This document shows, in pieces, positions 33,592 to 42,606 of a stretch of DNA of 64,000 nucleotides; within the stretch, counting starts at the first letter, position 1, and the number at the start of each line of letters is the position of its first letter. The stretch comes from Sulfitobacter sp. 20_GPM-1509m. Lineage in GTDB: Bacteria > Pseudomonadota > Alphaproteobacteria > Rhodobacterales > Rhodobacteraceae. The position numbers and the translations under genes are program-made. The notes below the pieces were generated by a model. It ran no database searches, was not told where the DNA came from, and saw nothing but the letters and a program-made list of their open reading frames with translations. Where the stretch lies: positions 310,001 through 374,000 of the forward strand of contig NZ_JIBC01000006.1 in NCBI RefSeq assembly GCF_000620505.1. Reading direction: 5' to 3'.

Positions 33592-35529
33592 ATGATGTTT
33601 GACACGATCCTGATTGCGAACCGCGGCGAGATTGCCTGTCGGGTGATGGAAACGGCGCAGGCCATGGGTGTTGCCTGTGTGGCGGTCTACTCGGATGCGG
33701 ATGCGGGGGCCAAGCATGTGGCGATGGCTGACCGCGCCGTGCACATTGGCGGGTCGGCCCCGTCGGAAAGCTATTTGCGCGGCGAAGTGATCATTCGCGC
33801 GGCTTTGGAGACGGGCGCGCAGGCGATCCATCCCGGCTATGGGTTCCTGTCCGAGAACCCCGATTTCGTCGAGGCGGTGGAGGCGGCGGGGCTGGTGTTC
33901 ATCGGCCCGTCGGCCAGTGCGATCCGCGCGATGGGGCTGAAAGACGCGGCCAAGGCGCTGATGGTTGAGGCAGGCGTGCCCGTGGTGCCCGGCTATCACG
34001 GGGCGGACCAGTCGGATGATCTGCTGGCGGCAGAGGCCGAGAAGATCGGCTATCCGGTGCTGATCAAGGCCGTCGCGGGCGGCGGCGGCAAGGGGATGCG
34101 TCAGGTCGACACGGCAGCGGGCTTTCACGAGGCGCTGGCCTCGGCGCGGTCCGAAGCCAAGACCGCCTTTGGCAATGCCGATGTGCTGGTCGAGAAATTT
34201 GTCAGTAAGCCGCGCCATATTGAGGTGCAGGTCTTTGGCGACGGCAGCCACGCGGTGCATTTGTTCGAACGCGATTGTTCGTTGCAGCGCCGTCACCAGA
34301 AGGTGATCGAAGAGGCACCGGCCCCCGACATGACGCCCGAGATACGCGCCGCCATGGGGGCGGCCGCTGTGCGTGCGGCCGAGGCCATCGGTTACGCGGG
34401 CGCGGGCACGGTCGAATTCATCGTGGACGGCTCGGACGGGCTGAACGCTGACGGGTTTTTCTTCATGGAGATGAACACGCGGTTGCAGGTGGAACACCCC
34501 GTAACCGAGGCGATCACCGGCGTTGATCTTGTGGAATGGCAACTGCGCGTCGCGGCGGGCGAGGCGCTGCCTGCGGCGCAAGAGGAGCTGGGCATCAGCG
34601 GCCACGCTTTCGAGGCGCGGCTTTATGCAGAGGATGTGCCCAAGGGGTTCCTGCCCGCGACCGGCACGCTGACGCATCTGCAGTTCCCCGACGGGTGCCG
34701 CGCGGACAGCGGTGTGCGGGCGGGCGATGTGATCAGCCCGTTTTACGATCCGATGATTGCCAAGGTGATCGTGCACGGCCCCACCCGCGACGTCGCACTG
34801 GCGCGCCTGCGGGCGGCGCTGGCAGGCACGCAGGTGGGGGGCACGGTGACCAACCTTGCGTTTCTGGGCGCGCTGGCCGGGCACAAGGGCTTTGGCCGGG
34901 GCGAGGTCGACACCGGCCTGATCGCGCGTGATCTGGACGATCTGGTGGCGGCTCCGCAGGCCGCGCCGCGTCATGCAGTGGCGGCGGGGATGGTGGCGCT
35001 GGGGCTGGACCGGCCTGATACGGACGCGGGCTTTGCCCTGTGGGCACCGCTGCGGCGCAGCCTGACGCTGGTGCATGACGGCGCGGACGTTGCCCTGACG
35101 GTGGATGTGTCGGGGCCGGCGGCGCAGGACTGGACGGTGGACGGCACAGCGGTTTCAGTGCGCCGCGTCGGTGCCTTCTGGCAGATCGACGGGCAGGCGG
35201 CACCGGATGTGGCGCAGGCAGGCGCGCAGGTCACCGTCTTTGACGGCTATGGACTTGCCTATACCGTTGTTGACCCGTTGGAGCGCGCCAGTGCCGCAGG
35301 CGGCGATGGCAACCTGATCGAAGCGCCGATGCCGGGGCTGGTGCGGGCGCTGTTCGCCAAGGCAGGGCAGGCGGTCAAGGCGGGTGAACGGCTGGCCGTG
35401 CTTGAGGCGATGAAGATGGAGCACAGCCTGCTGGCCATCCGCGATGGCGTGGTGGCCGAGGTGCTGGTGGAAGAGGGCGCGCAGGTCGAGGCCGGCGCGG
35501 CACTGGTGCAATTGGAACCGGAAGCCTAG
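33592..35529 (+). CDS. mccA: 3-methylcrotonyl-CoA carboxylase, biotin-containing (alpha) subunit
   Basis: ATP-dependent biotin carboxylase with a C-terminal biotin carrier domain, 645 aa. Domains in order: biotin carboxylase (ILIANRGEIACRVMETAQ; ATP-grasp GGGGKGMRQV; EMNTRLQVEHPVTE), a linker of about 130 residues, and the biotinyl domain with K608 in EAMKMEH. GAGGACGGGA precedes ATG-ATG. It pairs with mccB to carboxylate 3-methylcrotonyl-CoA to 3-methylglutaconyl-CoA. The biotin must be attached by a biotin ligase such as birA at 56823. It corresponds to liuD. Confidence 0.95.
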   Translation: MMFDTILIANRGEIACRVMETAQAMGVACVAVYSDADAGAKHVAMADRAVHIGGSAPSESYLRGEVIIRAALETGAQAIHPGYGFLSENPDFVEAVEAAGLVFIGPSASAIRAMGLKDAAKALMVEAGVPVVPGYHGADQSDDLLAAEAEKIGYPVLIKAVAGGGGKGMRQVDTAAGFHEALASARSEAKTAFGNADVLVEKFVSKPRHIEVQVFGDGSHAVHLFERDCSLQRRHQKVIEEAPAPDMTPEIRAAMGAAAVRAAEAIGYAGAGTVEFIVDGSDGLNADGFFFMEMNTRLQVEHPVTEAITGVDLVEWQLRVAAGEALPAAQEELGISGHAFEARLYAEDVPKGFLPATGTLTHLQFPDGCRADSGVRAGDVISPFYDPMIAKVIVHGPTRDVALARLRAALAGTQVGGTVTNLAFLGALAGHKGFGRGEVDTGLIARDLDDLVAAPQAAPRHAVAAGMVALGLDRPDTDAGFALWAPLRRSLTLVHDGADVALTVDVSGPAAQDWTVDGTAVSVRRVGAFWQIDGQAAPDVAQAGAQVTVFDGYGLAYTVVDPLERASAAGGDGNLIEAPMPGLVRALFAKAGQAVKAGERLAVLEAMKMEHSLLAIRDGVVAEVLVEEGAQVEAGAALVQLEPEA

Positions 35530-35556
35530 GCTGGTTTCAGCAAGGGAGGAATTGCC

Positions 35557-36411
35557 ATGAGTCTGGGTGCCTGTGAGATTTTCGAAGTCGGTCCACGTGA
35601 CGGATTGCAGAACGAAGCCAAAGAGATTTCGGTGGCCGACAAGGTCAAGCTGGTCGATATGCTCAGCCGCGCCGGTTTCAGCCGCATCGAATGCGCGTCA
35701 TTCGTCAGCCCCAAGTGGGTGCCGCAGATGGCGGGCAGCGCCGAGGTTTTGGCGGGAATCACCCGTGGGGACGGCATCCGCTATGCGGCGCTGACCCCCA
35801 ACATGCGCGGGTTCGAGGATGCGCAGGCGGCGGGCGCGGACGAGATTGCGGTTTTTGCTTCGGCCTCGGAAGGGTTCTCCAAGGCCAACATCAACGCGAC
35901 CATCGCGGAATCGCTGGAACGGTTCGCCCCGATGATCGAGGCCGCGCGCCATATTGATCTGCCGGTGCGGGGCTATGTGTCCTGCGTGGTGGAATGTCCC
36001 TATGACGGCCCCGTCGCGCCGCAGGCGGTGGCCGATGTGGCCGACAAGCTGTTCGGCATGGGCTGTTACGAGATCAGCCTGGGCGACACCATTGGCAAGG
36101 GCACACCCGATGCGGTGGCGCGGATGCTGCTGGCGGTGCGCGATGTGGTGCCTGCGGGACGGCTGGCCGGGCATTTCCATGACACCAACGGGCGCGCGAT
36201 GGACAACATCGACGCGGCTCTGGCGATGGGCCTGCGGGTGTTCGACGCGGCGGTGGGTGGTTTGGGCGGTTGTCCCTATGCGCCCGGCGCGTCCGGCAAC
36301 GTGGCGACCGAAGCGGTGGCGGCGCATCTGAAACGGTTGGGCTATCAGACCGGGCTGGATGCGGATGTGATCGCCGAGGCGGCGGCCTTTGCCAAGAGCC
36401 TGCGCAGCTAA
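35557..36411 (+). CDS. hmgL: Hydroxymethylglutaryl-CoA lyase
   Basis: Last enzyme of leucine breakdown, splitting HMG-CoA to acetyl-CoA and acetoacetate; 284 aa TIM-barrel. Marks are VGPRDGLQNE (metal and substrate binding), SFVSPKWVPQMA, the metal His pair in GHFHDTNG, and the signature GLGGCPYAPGASGNVATE, whose Cys is catalytic. GGGAGGA lies 8 nt before the ATG, 27 bp after mccA. It corresponds to liuE. Confidence 0.95.
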   Translation: MSLGACEIFEVGPRDGLQNEAKEISVADKVKLVDMLSRAGFSRIECASFVSPKWVPQMAGSAEVLAGITRGDGIRYAALTPNMRGFEDAQAAGADEIAVFASASEGFSKANINATIAESLERFAPMIEAARHIDLPVRGYVSCVVECPYDGPVAPQAVADVADKLFGMGCYEISLGDTIGKGTPDAVARMLLAVRDVVPAGRLAGHFHDTNGRAMDNIDAALAMGLRVFDAAVGGLGGCPYAPGASGNVATEAVAAHLKRLGYQTGLDADVIAEAAAFAKSLRS

Positions 36412-36434
36412 AGACGTACGAAAAGGACGGGAAT

Positions 36435-37217
36435 ATGTACAAGACGATTTCGATCGACGTGGACGCACGCGGTGTGGCCACGCTGACGCTGGACCGCGCG
36501 GAGAAGCACAACGCGATGTCGGCGCAGATGCTGGCCGACCTGACAGACGCGGCGGCGGCGCTGGGCGCGGATGATGCGGTGCGCGTGGTGGTGCTGACCG
36601 GTGCGGGCAAATCGTTCTGTGCGGGCGGCGATCTGGACTGGATGCGCGAACAGATGGCCGCCGATCCCGAGACACGGGCGCGCGAGGCAGGGAAGCTCGC
36701 GCATATGTTGCAGGCGCTGAACACAATGCCCAAGCCGCTGATCGGCATGGTGCAGGGCAATGCATTCGGCGGTGGCGTCGGCATGGCGTCGGTCTGTGAC
36801 ATCGCGCTGGGTGCGGATCACCTGAAGATGGGCCTGACCGAAGTACGTCTGGGCATTATTCCCGCCACCATCGGCCCCTATGTGATCGCCCGCATGGGCG
36901 AAGGGCGCGCGCGGCGGGTGTTCTTTTCGGGGCGTCTGTTCGATGCGTCCGAAGCGGTCGATCTGGGCCTGCTGGCGCGGGTGGTGCCCGCCGGTGATCT
37001 GGCCGCTGCGGTCGAGGCGGAGGTGCTGCCCTATCTCAGCACCGCGCCGGGGGCCGTCGCCTCGGCCAAGGCGCTGGCACGGTCCCTTGGGCCGCGCATT
37101 GATGCGGGAACCATCGACATGACCATTCAGGCGCTGAAAGACCGCTGGGAAACCGACGAGGCCGCTGAAGGCATCGGCGCGTTTTTCGACAAGCGCAAGG
37201 CGGCGTGGATGGGGTGA
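36435..37217 (+). CDS. liuC: Methylglutaconyl-CoA hydratase (enoyl-CoA hydratase family)
   Basis: Crotonase-fold enzyme of 260 aa. The start at ATG 36435 has AAAAGGA 9 nt upstream; the frame is open further up but overlaps hmgL. Oxyanion-hole segments are GKSFCAGGDLDWMRE and GNAFGGGVGMASVCD; the second catalytic Glu is in LTEVRLGIIPATIGPYV. By position after hmgL and by the DLDWMRE signature it should hydrate 3-methylglutaconyl-CoA to HMG-CoA. A general enoyl-CoA hydratase is the alternative. It ends the leucine cluster. Confidence 0.9.
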   Translation: MYKTISIDVDARGVATLTLDRAEKHNAMSAQMLADLTDAAAALGADDAVRVVVLTGAGKSFCAGGDLDWMREQMAADPETRAREAGKLAHMLQALNTMPKPLIGMVQGNAFGGGVGMASVCDIALGADHLKMGLTEVRLGIIPATIGPYVIARMGEGRARRVFFSGRLFDASEAVDLGLLARVVPAGDLAAAVEAEVLPYLSTAPGAVASAKALARSLGPRIDAGTIDMTIQALKDRWETDEAAEGIGAFFDKRKAAWMG

Positions 37218-37320
37218 GGGGCTGCGGCCATCATCCGGGGCAGGGACTTGCGGGCAGGGCGCGGGCTGCACCTTGTGGCACGCGGCATCAATATCCCTTG
37301 CTTGATCTCTCCTGCTTCGT

Positions 37321-37363
37321 TTGACAAACGTCCCGTACGAGCCATCTGGTTGCAGTAACCAGA
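37321..37363 (+). promoter_or_regulatory. Promoter with overlapping operator dyad upstream of the nuo locus
   Basis: TTGACA (37321-37326) is a perfect -35 box. Where the -10 should be (about 37344-37350) there is a 19-bp dyad, TCTGGTT-GCAGT-AACCAGA (37345-37363), with perfect 7-bp arms. No good -10 match is visible, which fits an activator-dependent or tightly repressed promoter. It lies 82 bp upstream of the 87-aa gene that precedes nuoA. The surrounding gap 37218-37444 holds no gene. Confidence 0.45.
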
Positions 37364-37444
37364 ACACATCCCAAAGCGGACGGGTCCGGCTGCCTGTCGG
37401 GCAATGGACCCCGCTGACCCATCCACATAGCAAAGGAGCGCTTT

Positions 37445-37708
37445 ATGGCACTTCACTGGATCGCACTCATGATCATCCTGCCCTTCGCGGGGGCGTTTAT
37501 CTACGCGGGCATCCATGAATATCTGCGCTACAATTCCCAAGGCAAAGCAAGTTACGGGCTGGTCTACAACGAAGAGACCGGAACCACCCACGTCACCGGC
37601 ATTGCCGAGGACGAAGAGGCCTATGATCCCGAGGACTTTGACCCCAACGACTATACCAATCCCGAGGCCAGGGGCGGCCCCGAGGATGCGGACAGGGACA
37701 AATCCTGA
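37445..37708 (+). CDS. 87-aa single-helix membrane protein with acidic tail, upstream of nuoA
   Basis: Unrecognised small protein. An N-terminal hydrophobic helix (LHWIALMIILPFAGAFIYAGI, residues 3-23) is followed by a Tyr-rich stretch and a strongly acidic C-terminal tail (EDEEAYDPEDFDPNDY). AAAGGAG lies 8 nt before the ATG, a strong site. It is the first gene after the candidate promoter and precedes nuoA by 137 bp. Its placement at the head of the complex I locus and good translation signals support a real gene, possibly an assembly or accessory factor; that role is inferred only from position. Confidence 0.7.
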   Translation: MALHWIALMIILPFAGAFIYAGIHEYLRYNSQGKASYGLVYNEETGTTHVTGIAEDEEAYDPEDFDPNDYTNPEARGGPEDADRDKS

Positions 37709-37759
37709 GCCGCGCAGGGGACGGAGGGCTTTCGGGGACCCAAACTGCCCGCCTCTCGG

Positions 37760-37788
37760 TTGACCCCGCCGCACGCGCGGCGTAAACC
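37760..37788 (+). promoter_or_regulatory. Promoter candidate directly upstream of nuoA
   Basis: TTGACC (37760-37765), a 17-bp spacer and TAAACC (37783-37788). The -35 matches 5 of 6 and the -10 matches 3 of 6, within the range seen for alphaproteobacterial promoters. It ends 57 bp before the nuoA start codon, so it could give nuoA its own start of transcription. Confidence 0.35.
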
Positions 37789-37845
37789 TGCACCAATCTC
37801 CGGGGCCGCGCGATCTGATGCGCCGGCAAAGCAAAGGAACCACAC

Positions 37846-38211
37846 GTGGACGAGATGCTGCGCGAATACCTTCCGATTCTGGTGTTTCTGGCCGTTGCCA
37901 TTGCACTGGGCCTGATTCTGATCCTCGCCGCGCTGGTCATTGCCGTGCGCCGTCCCGACCCCGAAAAGGTCAGCGCCTATGAATGCGGGTTCAACGCATT
38001 CGACGATGCGCGGATGAAATTCGATGTGCGGTTCTACCTGGTGTCGATCCTGTTCATCATCTTCGATCTGGAAATCGCTTTCCTGTTTCCCTGGGCCGTC
38101 GCGTTCAAGGACATCAGCATGACAGGCTTCTGGTCGATGATGGTTTTCTTGGGCGTTCTGACCGCAGGATTTGCCTATGAGTGGAAAAAAGGCGCGCTTG
38201 AGTGGCAGTAA
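37846..38211 (+). CDS. nuoA: NADH-quinone oxidoreductase subunit A
   Basis: Membrane subunit of complex I at the junction of the peripheral and membrane arms, 121 aa with three transmembrane helices. The family mark [20 protein letters not shown] and the acidic [12 protein letters not shown] helix are present. The GTG at 37846 is chosen because AAAGGA lies 8 nt upstream; an ATG three codons on has no such site. A strong hairpin follows the gene and separates it from nuoB by 242 bp. Confidence 0.96.
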   Translation: MDEMLREYLPILVFLAVAIALGLILILAALVIAVRRPDPEKVSAYECGFNAFDDARMKFDVRFYLVSILFIIFDLEIAFLFPWAVAFKDISMTGFWSMMVFLGVLTAGFAYEWKKGALEWQ

Positions 38212-38222
38212 GCCACGGGTAA

Positions 38223-38987
<765 letters not shown>

Positions 38988-39072
38988 GCCGGACGGGGAT
39001 TGCTGTCCGCCACGGCGGCAGGGGGGCGGCAGGGTCCGCGCCAGACAGACAGACTTCGGGTAAGGATAACCG

Positions 39073-39702
39073 ATGAGCGATGCACTGAAAGAACTGGGAA
39101 CCTACATCGAGGCCAAGCGGCCGGGCTGCGTTCTGACCTGGGACGTCAGCCACGGCGAGCTGAACCTTGATATCACGCCCAACAACATCGTGGGGCTGGT
39201 CGAGTTCCTGAAAAACGACGCAACCTGCCGGTTCTCGTCGCTGGTCGACATCACGGCGGTGGACTACACGGGCCGCGCCAAGCGGTTCGATGTGGTCTAT
39301 CACTTCCTCAGCATGTACCAGAACCACCGCATCCGCCTGCGCGTGTCGGTGCGCGAGGATGCGATGGTGCCGTCGATCACATCCGTGCACCCGTCAGCCG
39401 ACTGGTTCGAGCGCGAGGTGTTCGACATGTTCGGCATCCTGTTCTCGGGCCACCCCGACCTGCGCCGCATCCTGACCGATTACGGCTTTCGCGGCTATCC
39501 GCTGCGCAAGGATTTCCCGACCACCGGCTACACCGAGGTCCGCTATGACGAGGCGCAAAAGCGCGTGGTCTACGAGCCCGTCAGCCTGGTGCAGGAATAC
39601 CGCCAGTTCGATTTCATGTCCCCCTGGGAGGGTGCCGAATACATCCTGCCCGGCGATGACAAGGTCGCGCCGGACGGTCACGTGAGCAAGGATGCCAAGT
39701 GA
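39073..39702 (+). CDS. nuoC: NADH-quinone oxidoreductase subunit C (30 kDa type)
   Basis: Peripheral-arm subunit of complex I, 209 aa, separate from NuoD (not fused as in E. coli). The signature [10 protein letters not shown] and [29 protein letters not shown] region is complete (DMFGI and [12 protein letters not shown] are the quoted cores). AAGGA lies 9 nt upstream. The stop overlaps by one base (TGATG) with a small membrane-protein gene. Confidence 0.96.
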   Translation: MSDALKELGTYIEAKRPGCVLTWDVSHGELNLDITPNNIVGLVEFLKNDATCRFSSLVDITAVDYTGRAKRFDVVYHFLSMYQNHRIRLRVSVREDAMVPSITSVHPSADWFEREVFDMFGILFSGHPDLRRILTDYGFRGYPLRKDFPTTGYTEVRYDEAQKRVVYEPVSLVQEYRQFDFMSPWEGAEYILPGDDKVAPDGHVSKDAK

Positions 39703-39875
39703 TGGGCGGCGTTTGGTGGCTGATACTGTCGGCGCTGACGATCATTCCGATGATCAAGCTGCTGCCGTTCTTCGGCATCAATAAATACTGGTCTGCGGTC
39801 TGTCTGATCCCGTTCGGCACCATTGCGTTGCTGTGGTGGATCGGGCTGCGTCTGCAAGAGCTGGAGAAGCGCTGA
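39702..39875 (+). CDS. 57-aa two-helix membrane protein between nuoC and nuoD
   Basis: Short gene whose ATG overlaps the nuoC stop (TGATG) and whose stop overlaps the next small gene in the same way. The product has two hydrophobic helices (VWWLILSALTIIPMI, and AVCLIPFGTIALLWWIGL) and a charged C-terminus LQELEKR. The second helix resembles the second helix of the following 75-aa protein (W-x2-V-CL-I/V-P, then LLW), so the two may be paralogs. The function is unknown. Tight coupling inside nuo suggests an accessory membrane component or assembly factor. Confidence 0.65.
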   Translation: MGGVWWLILSALTIIPMIKLLPFFGINKYWSAVCLIPFGTIALLWWIGLRLQELEKR

Positions 39876-40102
39876 TGGGCGGCCAGTATTTTCAGGCGGA
39901 CTGGTACTATTCGACATCCGCTCTTTTTGCGATGTTGATTCTTCTGGGTCTGTTTGCGCTTCCCGCCCGCGTCATTCAGAAACGACATGGCTATCCGGTG
40001 TGGACGTTGGTGTTTTGCCTCGTTCCATATATGGGCCCCTACATACTGCTCTGGGCGTTTGCCACTTCCGAGCCGCGTAAGATTGAAGAGGATTTATCAT
40101 GA
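39875..40102 (+). CDS. 75-aa two-helix membrane protein between nuoC and nuoD
   Basis: Starts at the ATG overlapping the previous small gene's TGA and ends overlapping the nuoD start (ATGA). Two hydrophobic segments are [19 protein letters not shown] and [21 protein letters not shown], followed by a charged tail [10 protein letters not shown]. The second segment aligns with that of the 57-aa neighbour. No known motif. The unbroken coupling chain nuoC to 57-aa to 75-aa to nuoD means these are made whenever nuoD is. Confidence 0.68.
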   Translation: MGGQYFQADWYYSTSALFAMLILLGLFALPARVIQKRHGYPVWTLVFCLVPYMGPYILLWAFATSEPRKIEEDLS

Positions 40103-41316
40103 TGGATGGCTCCAAAGGTTTCGAAGACGCCCTGACGGGCGAGCAGAAAATCCGCAACTTCAACATCAACTTCGGGCCTCAGCACCCGGCGGCACACGGC
40201 GTGTTGCGGCTGGTGCTGGAGCTGGATGGCGAGATTGTCGAACGCTGCGATCCGCACATCGGCCTGCTGCACCGTGGCACCGAAAAGCTGATGGAAAGCC
40301 GGACGTACCTGCAAAACCTGCCCTATTTCGACCGGCTGGATTACGTGGCCCCGATGAACCAGGAACACGCCTGGTGTCTGGCCATCGAAAAGCTGACCGG
40401 CGTCGAGGTGCCGCGCCGTGCCTCGCTGATCCGGGTGCTCTATTCCGAGATCGGGCGCGTGCTGAACCACCTGCTGAACGTGACCACGCAGGCGATGGAC
40501 GTCGGCGCGCTGACCCCGCCGCTGTGGGGCTTTGAAGAGCGCGAAAAGCTGATGATCTTTTACGAGCGGGCCTGTGGCGCACGTCTGCACGCGGCCTATT
40601 TCCGCCCCGGCGGTGTGCATCAGGATCTGCCCGACGCGCTGCTGGACGATATCGAACAGTGGGCGCATGAATTCCCCGCCGTTCTGGCCGACATCGACGG
40701 GCTGCTGACGGAAAACCGCATCTTCAAACAGCGCAACGCCGACATTGGCGTGGTGACCGAAGAGGACATTCTGGAATATGGCTTCTCTGGTGTGATGGTG
40801 CGCGGCTCTGGGCTGGCCTGGGATTTGCGCCGGTCGCAGCCCTATGAATGCTACGACGAGTTCGATTTCCAGATTCCCGTCGGCAAGAACGGCGACTGCT
40901 ACGACCGCTACCTTGTGCGCATGGAAGAGATGCGCCAGTCGGTCAGCATCATCAAACAGGCCATCGGCAAGCTGCGCGAAGCCACTGGCGACATTCTGGC
41001 GCGTGGCAAGATCACCCCGCCCAGCCGGACCGATATGAAAACCTCGATGGAAAGCCTGATCCACCACTTCAAACTTTATACCGAAGGGTTCCACGTGCCC
41101 GCAGGCGAAGTGTACTGCGCCGTCGAGGCCCCCAAGGGCGAATTCGGTGTCTATCTGGTGGCCGATGGCAGCAACAAACCTTACCGCGCCAAGATCCGCG
41201 CGCCCGGGTTCCTGCACTTGCAGGCGATGGACCATATTTCCAAAGGCCACCAGCTGGCAGATGTCGCCGCGATCATCGGCACCATGGATGTCGTGTTCGG
41301 AGAGATTGACCGGTGA
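40099..41316 (+). CDS. nuoD: NADH-quinone oxidoreductase subunit D (49 kDa type)
   Basis: Forms the quinone-binding cavity with NuoB; 405 aa. Marks are [22 protein letters not shown] (with the quinone-site His), [18 protein letters not shown], and the C-terminal [27 protein letters not shown]-type ending ([11 protein letters not shown] quoted) with DVVFGEIDR. The ATG at 40099 is followed by a second in-frame ATG; both are possible. Its stop overlaps a 30-codon micro-ORF. Confidence 0.97.
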   Translation: MMDGSKGFEDALTGEQKIRNFNINFGPQHPAAHGVLRLVLELDGEIVERCDPHIGLLHRGTEKLMESRTYLQNLPYFDRLDYVAPMNQEHAWCLAIEKLTGVEVPRRASLIRVLYSEIGRVLNHLLNVTTQAMDVGALTPPLWGFEEREKLMIFYERACGARLHAAYFRPGGVHQDLPDALLDDIEQWAHEFPAVLADIDGLLTENRIFKQRNADIGVVTEEDILEYGFSGVMVRGSGLAWDLRRSQPYECYDEFDFQIPVGKNGDCYDRYLVRMEEMRQSVSIIKQAIGKLREATGDILARGKITPPSRTDMKTSMESLIHHFKLYTEGFHVPAGEVYCAVEAPKGEFGVYLVADGSNKPYRAKIRAPGFLHLQAMDHISKGHQLADVAAIIGTMDVVFGEIDR

Positions 41317-41408
41317 TGTTCACTCCGGTCATCCCTGCACTTCATCTTGCCCGTAAAACTCCCGCCGGAGGCTCCCACCTCTGCCACGCGAACCGAAAGT
41401 CGAACTGA
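41316..41408 (+). CDS. 30-codon micro-ORF exactly bridging nuoD and nuoE
   Basis: An ATG overlaps the nuoD TGA (TGATG at 41314-41318) and the frame ends in a TGA that overlaps the nuoE ATG (TGATG at 41406-41410). The peptide would begin [19 protein letters not shown] and is not hydrophobic. nuoE has no clear ribosome site, so ribosomes may reach it by reading through this frame and restarting. It may be a translational relay rather than a functional protein. Confidence 0.45.
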   Translation: MFTPVIPALHLARKTPAGGSHLCHANRKSN

Positions 41409-42583
41409 TGCTCCGCCGCTTGCACCCTGACCAACCCGAAAGCTTTGCCTTCACCCCCGCCAACCAGGCCTGGGCCGAGGCACAGATCACCAAGTACCCC
41501 GAGGGCCGTCAGGCCAGCGCCATCATTGCGCTGCTGTGGCGCGCGCAAGAGCAAGAGGGCTGGCTGACACGCCCCGCAATTGAATCCGTCTGCGAGATGC
41601 TGGGCATGGCCTATATTCGCGGGCTGGAAGTGGCGTCGTTCTACTTCATGTTTCAGCTGCAACCGGTTGGTTCCGTGGCACATATCCAGGTCTGCGGCAC
41701 CACGTCCTGCATGATCTGCGGCGCCGAGGACCTGATGGCGGTCTGCAAGAAAAAGATCGCCGCGAAACCGCACGAGCTGTCTGCGGATGGCAAGTTTTCG
41801 TGGGAAGAGGTCGAATGCCTTGGCTCTTGCGCCAACGCACCCATGGCCCAGATCGGCAAGGATTATTACGAGGATCTGACAACCGACCGCATGGCCGAGA
41901 TCATCGACGAGTTGGCCGCAGGCCGCGTGCCCGTGCCCGGCCCGCAAAACGGGCGCTATGCGTCCGAGCCGCTCAGCGGTCTGACCTCGCTGACCGAATA
42001 CGACAGCGGCAAGACACAATATAACGCCAGCGCACAGCTTGCGACGGACATCGGCGACACCATCAAGCGTATTGACGGGACCGAAGTGCCGCTGACCGCA
42101 CCATGGCAGGGCAAGGCGGCCAATGCCTCCGGCAAACCGCCCGCCAAGCCCAAGACACGCACGGCCCCCTCTGCGCCCGTGACCGAAACCAAGGCCGAAG
42201 TGGCACCTGCGCCTGCGTCCGAAGCACAGTCCAAGGCCAAGCCGCCACGTACCGAAGCGGAGCCCACACCCGCAGCCGAGGCGGGTGCAGGCAAGAAGCC
42301 CCGCACCATGAAAGCGCCCCGCAAGGCCGGTGCCGACGATCTGAAGCTGATCAAGGGCGTCGGTCCCAAGCTGGAAGCGATGCTGAACGAGATGGGTTAT
42401 TTCCATTACGACCAGATCGCCAAATGGGGTCCTGCAGAAGTGGAATGGGCCGATCAGAACCTTGTCGGCTTCAAGGGGCGCGTCAGCCGGGACAACTGGG
42501 TCGAACAGGCGGGCAAGCTGGCCGCCGGTGAACAGACCGAATTTTCCAACCGTGCCAAAAAGGACGGTATCTATAATAAATAA
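41408..42583 (+). CDS. nuoE: NADH-quinone oxidoreductase subunit E with C-terminal helix-hairpin-helix extension
   Basis: Thioredoxin-fold subunit carrying the N1a [2Fe-2S] cluster, ligated by [11 protein letters not shown] and [10 protein letters not shown]. At 391 aa it is about 150 aa longer than a standard NuoE. After the core (to about residue 220) comes an Ala/Pro/Lys-rich linker (about 225-297). The C-terminal module (310-391) begins [20 protein letters not shown], a helix-hairpin-helix motif, then [16 protein letters not shown]. The same module ends the next gene product, with 57 identities in 80 ungapped columns. NuoE pairs with NuoF in the NADH-oxidising tip. Confidence 0.95.
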   Translation: MLRRLHPDQPESFAFTPANQAWAEAQITKYPEGRQASAIIALLWRAQEQEGWLTRPAIESVCEMLGMAYIRGLEVASFYFMFQLQPVGSVAHIQVCGTTSCMICGAEDLMAVCKKKIAAKPHELSADGKFSWEEVECLGSCANAPMAQIGKDYYEDLTTDRMAEIIDELAAGRVPVPGPQNGRYASEPLSGLTSLTEYDSGKTQYNASAQLATDIGDTIKRIDGTEVPLTAPWQGKAANASGKPPAKPKTRTAPSAPVTETKAEVAPAPASEAQSKAKPPRTEAEPTPAAEAGAGKKPRTMKAPRKAGADDLKLIKGVGPKLEAMLNEMGYFHYDQIAKWGPAEVEWADQNLVGFKGRVSRDNWVEQAGKLAAGEQTEFSNRAKKDGIYNK

Positions 42584-42606
42584 AAATTAATCAGGAGAGG
42601 GACCAA

